From Baffinella frigidus (taxonomy: Eukaryota; Cryptophyceae; Cryptomonadales; Baffinellaceae): 14,782 nt of DNA. The notes beneath the pieces are model-generated. The model was not told the origin of the DNA. It ran no database searches and saw only the letters and a program-made list of their open reading frames with translations. The translations under genes and the position numbers were made by a program. The stretch spans positions 94,588 through 109,369 of the forward strand of contig MU647092.1 in the NCBI GenBank assembly GCA_026770585.1. Reading direction: 5' to 3'. This document shows, in pieces, positions 11,711 to 14,782 of this stretch. Position 1 is the stretch's first letter. Each line of letters starts with the position of its first letter.

Positions 11711-14700
11711 CTACTCACTTCGAGGAAAGGAAGTCTTTCTGAGATATCGCGTCCCTACCAGGACCCTACAACCGTCAACAACCAGGTACACGCACACAAC
11801 CTCAACTGGGGTTTCCGTCCCGAAGTCAATGACATCCCTAACCGCCTCCAGTAACTCCAATATCCCCTCAATTCCGGTTCCTTGAAGACCTCTAAGGTTT
11901 GATCAGAGTGCAACGACTGGGGCACGTAAGGGTAGGTTCCAACACACACACACCATTTGCATCATCATGAAAATCTCCTCCAGGAAGAAAGAATCCTCGT
12001 CGGCCCGCTCCTGGGCCTGCGCGGCGACTCAGAGTCAGGAGAGTGGGGTCCGCAGTGAGGGGTTAGGGGTGAGAGGAGGAGCTTGATGGGGGCGGGGCGA
12101 GAGTGCGAGCCCGAAGTTCTATCCACGAACCCCTAACTTCCTCACTGCTGGCCCCTACTTGCCGATCACGTACCGAGGTGGGCCCGTCTCAGGGCTCTCA
12201 GACTTTTAGATCACTCATCTCAAGGGGAGATTTTAAATGGGGACCCGTCCTTTGAAAATCGTAGGGTGAGAATTCAAACGGTTGCGTGCAGCAATGTCAT
12301 CAATGCCATGTCGTTTTAGAGCAACTCCATGCGATCTTACCGATCGAAGGATCTCGTTCATATCCGACTGAAGAGGTCTCGCTCAAATCATGGTGTATAG
12401 CATGTTTGAAGTTTTCGCCACAAACATTGGAGTCAAAAATAGACAAGACGTTTCCAATAACGAACAACCATCTAATTTTCTCTCAAGCTCATCTCTAGGC
12501 TTGATAGTAACAAAGAAAAAGAAGACTTGCTGATCACAAATATATAATACGGTGGCATGCATCCATGCGTTGGCAGTCAGACCTTGCGGTGTGTGGCTAG
12601 TGGTTTCACATCAAGGCTACATGTCACGTTTCGGACCCGGAGTCAATGAAGCCCCAAATCACCCCCGATCTTCTCTGCTCCATACCCCCCCCCCAAATTG
12701 CAGGTCCCTGACGACCTCTCATGTCTGACCAGCGAGCAACGGCTGGGGCACGGAAGGGTTGGTTCGTAACCACTCACCTCCATCCTGGCGCGCTGCATCA
12801 TGGCTTCTGACCCCCCCCCCCCCTGGTTCGGGTTGGGGCGCCCGCCCCCCCCCTGGTTCGGGTTGGGGCGCCCGCCCCCCGCGGTTCTACCCCCCCCCCC
12901 CCCCCCGGCGTCCTGAGAGTCGAGAAGGGGGGGGGGGGGGGGAGCTGGGGGGGGAGGTGATCCGAAAGGAAGCATGGCGTTTCTGCAGAACAAGTTCCGG
13001 TGTCCGCCTATGGTGGGAGTTAAAAGAACCTCAAGGACCTAAAGGAGGTCCGGGGACGCGGGGCGAGACCGCGAACCCGAACTTCCATCCACGAATCCCA
13101 AATTGCGTTTCCCTCGACGCTATGTATGACTCCCTGGTTACAAGTATCATTGCGGGCACATCGACCTCATTCCTGCCCCCTACGTGCTGACCACAAATCC
13201 ATAATCAAGTGGCCTGCGTCCATGTCTTGGCAGTCAGGCCCTGTGATGTGGGGCTAGTGGCTTCACGCCAAGGCTTCATGTCCAGTTTCGGTCCTGGAGT
13301 CCATCAGGTCCACCACCGCCCCCAATAATTACTGCCCCCCCCCCCCCCCCGTCAGTTGCAGGTCCCTGCCAATTGCAGATCCCTGCCCACTTCTCATGCT
13401 AGATCGGGGTGCAACGGCTGGGGCACGTAAGGGTAGGTTTGCCCACCTGCTTTTCTTGCGCCTCCAGAATGGCGTCGATGGTTTTGCGCAGCACCCTGCA
13501 GACACGCCGAGAGGGACCGTCAGGCGGCGCGGGGGGGAGCGAGGCTGTCCTCTTCATCAGCCGCAGGGTTCGAGCAATCGCTGCGCGGGTTTCAGGTTAC
13601 GGTCTATGCTTGGGGTGCGCAGTCTGAAAGGGAAAGTTCGGAGTTTGGGGTTTGAGGGATCAGGGTTCAGAGTTGAGAAGGAAGGGTTAAGGGTGTATGG
13701 TGGAAACGATCGTGATCTGCATGGTTCAAGGTTCAAGGTTCAGGGTGCAGTGATTCGAGTTTAGGGTTCGGAGTTTAGCGAATAGGGTTTCAGGTTTGAG
13801 GTGTTGGGCTTCAGGTTTTATGCTTTAGGGCGTCAGGGTTGAGTGACCCGGTTCACGGTTCAGGATTTGGGTCGATGGTTGTGCTTTCAAGTTTGAGTAC
13901 CCTGCGCGCTGGGTGGCTCCTGCCGGCAGGTCCCAGAAAAAGTACTCCATTTTTTCCTGCGCCCCCACAAGGGATCAGGGACCGCGATGACCGAACACCC
14001 CCACACAGCGGACTACAAATGGATTTCGTGAACAACCCGGAAAAGGATAATCCATCGACCCCACGGTAGGCAATACCGTAGGGACATATGGGGGTTTGCG
14101 GATAGGTAATAGAAAGGTGGCTCAATTCGGGCCGACAATCCCATCGCAGCCCGCTGTGTGGTATGCCAGGGCAGCAATTGAAAATCGACTCTGACGCTCG
14201 AAAACCCAGTGTGAGACCCCCCCGACACTCCGGATGCTCTAAACTCTCGCGAGAACATGAGGCGGCACAGAACCCAGGAGGGTTGGCATCGTGCCCTGCG
14301 AGAGTCAAGTTAATCGAGATGCGGCGCACCTTGGCAGCGCCGGTCAGGCCCTCGGAGACGTCCGCGAGCGCGTTCGCGTACTCCGCCGCGGACCCCGCGT
14401 GGTTGCCTCTGTTGAACATCGCCCCCCCCTACACCAGGCATCACCCCAGCCATGTTACGGTTTTATCTTCAGGGCCCACCAGCACATGATTCAACCGCTT
14501 GCGGTCAACACTGCAAGTTGCCGAGAGGAGCAGGCTTCACCTTGGCGGTGGCGTCCTTGAGTCGTTGCAGTTTCGCATCCCCCTGCAGGCAATCGCGACG
14601 GTTAGTGAAACACGGGCAAGGCCCCCACCTTCCCCCTCATTCCAGACACCTAACCCCCCATGATTAAAGCCTCCTACCGAACCACATCCAAGACGTCTCA

Positions 14701-14782
14701 AGGGAGTGCGACTGCCTGAGCACGGAAGGGCCGGCCGCAAGCACACTCACCTTGGCTGTCCGCTCCTGCGCCTCCCTCCTGT
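11480..14782 (-). CDS. Multi-exon TPR-like helical protein gene (5' end outside window)
   Basis: Model on minus, all exons joining in one frame: 14782-14751, 14582-14541, 14428-14330, 13956-13901, 13495-13447, 12822-12778, 12016-11954, 11710-11480 (stop). Seen: every donor begins GT (mostly GTG) and several acceptors are preceded by CTAAC/GTAAC/CTGAC branch-like motifs. The encoded segments are short, charged helices (EAQERTAK; LQRLKDATAK; LRKTIDAILEAQEKQ; AQERADEDSFFLEEI) around one TPR-like helix pair (FNRGNHAGSAAEYANAL). Known: TPRs are about 34-residue helical hairpins used for protein binding. Inferred: a cytosolic scaffold or co-chaperone-like protein; no specific family recognised. Introns after exons 1, 5, 6 and 7 share sequence at their 5' ends. 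The sixth and eighth exons are the least certain. The gene could be expressed or recently decayed. Confidence 0.5.
11954..12016 (-). CDS. Exon 7 of the TPR-like gene (63 nt)
   Basis: Acceptor GTCGCCGCGCAG at 12017, with CCTGAC about 25 nt upstream; donor ATG|GTGTGTGTGTG at 11954/11953. Phase 0 at both ends. It encodes AQERADEDSFFLEEI then FMMMQM, an acidic then Met-rich helix. The AQER start echoes EAQER in exon 1. Confidence 0.5.
12170..12537 (+). mobile_element. AT-rich insert in an intron with 11-bp flanking duplication
   Basis: TTGCCGATCAC (12159-12169) and TTGCTGATCAC (12527-12537) border a 357-bp AT-rich stretch that the homologous intron lacks: there TGCTGACCACAAATCCATAA (13183-13202) runs straight on. 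A plus-strand frame of 70 codons at 12286-12498 lies within but is not recognisable. No TIRs seen; an integrated retroelement fragment or a Mutator-like element (9-11 bp duplication) are options. Confidence 0.55.
12778..12822 (-). CDS. Exon 6 candidate of the TPR-like gene (45 nt, poly-Gly start)
   Basis: Donor GAG|GTGAGTGG at 12778/12777 is strong. The acceptor is ambiguous: GAACCAG at 12823, giving GGGGSEAMMQRARME in phase 0, or GTCAG at 12807, which breaks phase. EAMMQRARME aligns with DAILEAQEKQ of exon 5, ending at the same homologous intron start. Confidence 0.3.
12811..12878 (+). repeat. Two-unit G/C tandem repeat and homopolymer tracts
   Basis: CCCCTGGTTCGGGTTGGGGC plus GCCCGCCCC occurs twice, separated by C runs. 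C17 and G18-type runs follow to about 12955. The tract abuts the exon 6 acceptor and is likely length-variable. Confidence 0.8.
12959..13045 (+). repeat. Repeat family R, intact copy (empty site for family B)
   Basis: GATCCGAAAGGAAGCATGGC, CTGCAGAACAAGTTCCGGTG, TCCGCCTATGGTGGGAG, TTAAAAGAACCTCAAGGACC and TAAAGG. The CCGCCTATGGTGGG part is uninterrupted, while 704-815 has a 101-bp element at the same TA. It lies in the intron between exons 5 and 6. Confidence 0.7.
13447..13495 (-). CDS. Exon 5 of the TPR-like gene (49 nt)
   Basis: Acceptor CTCTCGGCGTGTCTGCAG at 13496 is pyrimidine-rich with CCTGAC upstream; donor CAG|GTGGGC at 13447/13446. One base completes the codon left by exon 4, then VLRKTIDAILEAQEKQ. 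The frame also stays open upstream to 13580, so a longer exon from the CAG at 13581 is an alternative, but its phase would not fit. Confidence 0.5.
13631..13885 (+). repeat. Degenerate telomere-like sequence, G-rich strand, inside an intron
   Basis: GTTTGGGGTTTGAGG, CAGGGTTCAGAGTTGAG, GTTCAAGGTTCAAGGTTCAGG and GTTTAGGGTTCGGAGTTTAG are degraded TTTAGGG-type units. They lie between exons 4 and 5 of the minus-strand gene. Confidence 0.7.
13901..13956 (-). CDS. Exon 4 candidate of the TPR-like gene (56 nt)
   Basis: Acceptor CTTGTGGGGGCGCAG at 13957; donor GCAGG|GTACTC at 13901/13900. In phase 0 it reads EKMEYFFWDLPAGATQRA and leaves two bases that exon 5 completes. The phase match on both sides is the main support; the donor is weak. 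Confidence 0.4.
14003..14159 (+). mobile_element. Family C TIR element, copy C2, in an intron
   Basis: Ends ACACAGCGG and CCGCTGTGT. The interior CACGGTAGGCAATACCGTAG, GGGGGTTTGCGGATAGGTAA and TTCGGGCCGACAATC follows copy C1 (2233-2399) in order. It sits in the intron between exons 3 and 4. Confidence 0.6.
14330..14428 (-). CDS. Exon 3 of the TPR-like gene (99 nt), TPR-like repeat
   Basis: Acceptor GCCTGGTGTAG at 14429 with CCGTAAC about 27 nt upstream; donor AAG|GTGCGC at 14330/14329. Phase 0 at both ends, 33 codons, close to one TPR length. The core MFNRGNHAGSAAEYANAL fits the TPR pattern F-x-x-G-[DN]-(7)-Y-x-x-A-L (Gly15, Tyr24, Ala27, Leu28); the usual Ala20 is Ser. The first TPR helix would begin in exon 2 (LKDATAK). 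Confidence 0.55.
14541..14582 (-). CDS. Exon 2 of the TPR-like gene (42 nt)
   Basis: Acceptor GATTGCCTGCAG at 14583, preceded by CACTAAC about 22 nt upstream, the best branch motif in this gene; donor AAG|GTGAAG at 14541/14540. Phase 0 at both ends; 14 codons, GDAKLQRLKDATAK, an amphipathic helix. Confidence 0.5.
14751..14782 (-). CDS. Exon 1 (partial) of the TPR-like gene
   Basis: Runs in from the window edge and ends REAQERTAK at donor AAG|GTGAGTGTG (14751/14750), a near-consensus site. Its intron start shares GGCCCTTCCGTGC..GTCGCACTC with the introns after exons 5, 6 and 7. Neighbouring exons lie beyond 14782. Confidence 0.5.

Noticed and set aside
11655-11885. Plus-strand ORF and the peptide NNQVHAHNLNWGFRPEV in another plus frame
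   Set aside because: The region is homologous to intron DNA of the minus-strand gene (GTCCCGAAGTCAATGA block), so plus-strand coding is unlikely.
12759-13190. 143-codon plus-strand ORF
   Set aside because: Crosses the poly-C tandem repeat, repeat R and intron-homologous DNA; it lies antisense to the better supported exon 6.
14296-14329. 34-nt intron between 14330 and an acceptor TCTCGCAG at 14296
   Set aside because: The acceptor and branch look good, but 34 nt is very short for a spliceosomal intron and the following phase-0 frame stops after 18 codons.
13853-14419. 188-codon minus-strand ORF taken as one exon
   Set aside because: Only its first 30 codons (to 14330) belong to the TPR exon. 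The rest reads through a donor, a family-C element and an exon in another frame.
14163-14489. 108-codon plus-strand ORF
   Set aside because: Antisense shadow of exon 3 and its flanking introns; no acceptor, donor or start context of its own.

Overview
The window looks like nuclear DNA of a unicellular eukaryote, probably an alga or other protist. Four things point that way: long degenerate arrays of the plant/alga-type telomere heptamer (CCCTAAA on +), GT-AG introns with CTAAC/GTAAC-like branch points, many foldback transposons with terminal inverted repeats (TIRs), and short exons rich in G/C at codon third positions. I see no operons, ribosome binding sites, tRNA, rRNA or CRISPR. A cryptophyte-like alga is my guess, but it rests only on general resemblance. 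Nothing was searched or computed; all gene models are hand-read.

Layout. (1) 1-1,450: five copies of a short exon-like stretch encoding a hydrophobic membrane tail that ends in a conserved stop, broken up by small TIR elements. (2) 1,450-4,740: a field of miniature inverted-repeat elements (families A to E here), some nested, two CT microsatellites with a shared 75-bp downstream block, and an 870-bp element (3100-3969) whose TIRs enclose GC-rich foreign-looking sequence. (3) 4,740-5,750: a minus-strand gene start (ATG at 5641) with an N-myristoylation-like terminus and a 145-nt intron flanked by an 8-bp direct repeat; a foldback element abuts exon 2. (4) 5,750-6,850: AT-richer DNA with a hairpin element and palindromes. 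(5) 6,859-9,896: two large telomere-like arrays separated by about 500 bp, with the array strand flipping at hairpins. (6) 9,900-11,450: candidate exons, a heptamer array, G-rich telomere-like sequence, a C/T-rich tandem repeat and four family-A elements or remnants. (7) 11,480-14,782: a multi-exon minus-strand gene that runs off the right edge. Its short exons join in frame; one exon carries a TPR-like helix. Several introns are homologous to each other, as if an exon-intron unit had been duplicated and then hit by different insertions.

The gene of region 7 and the 5-kb gene are the best protein-coding candidates. Most other long reading frames are by-products of repeats. The main interest of the window is its record of insertions: empty sites, nested elements and target-site duplications can be read directly because several host repeats occur more than once.
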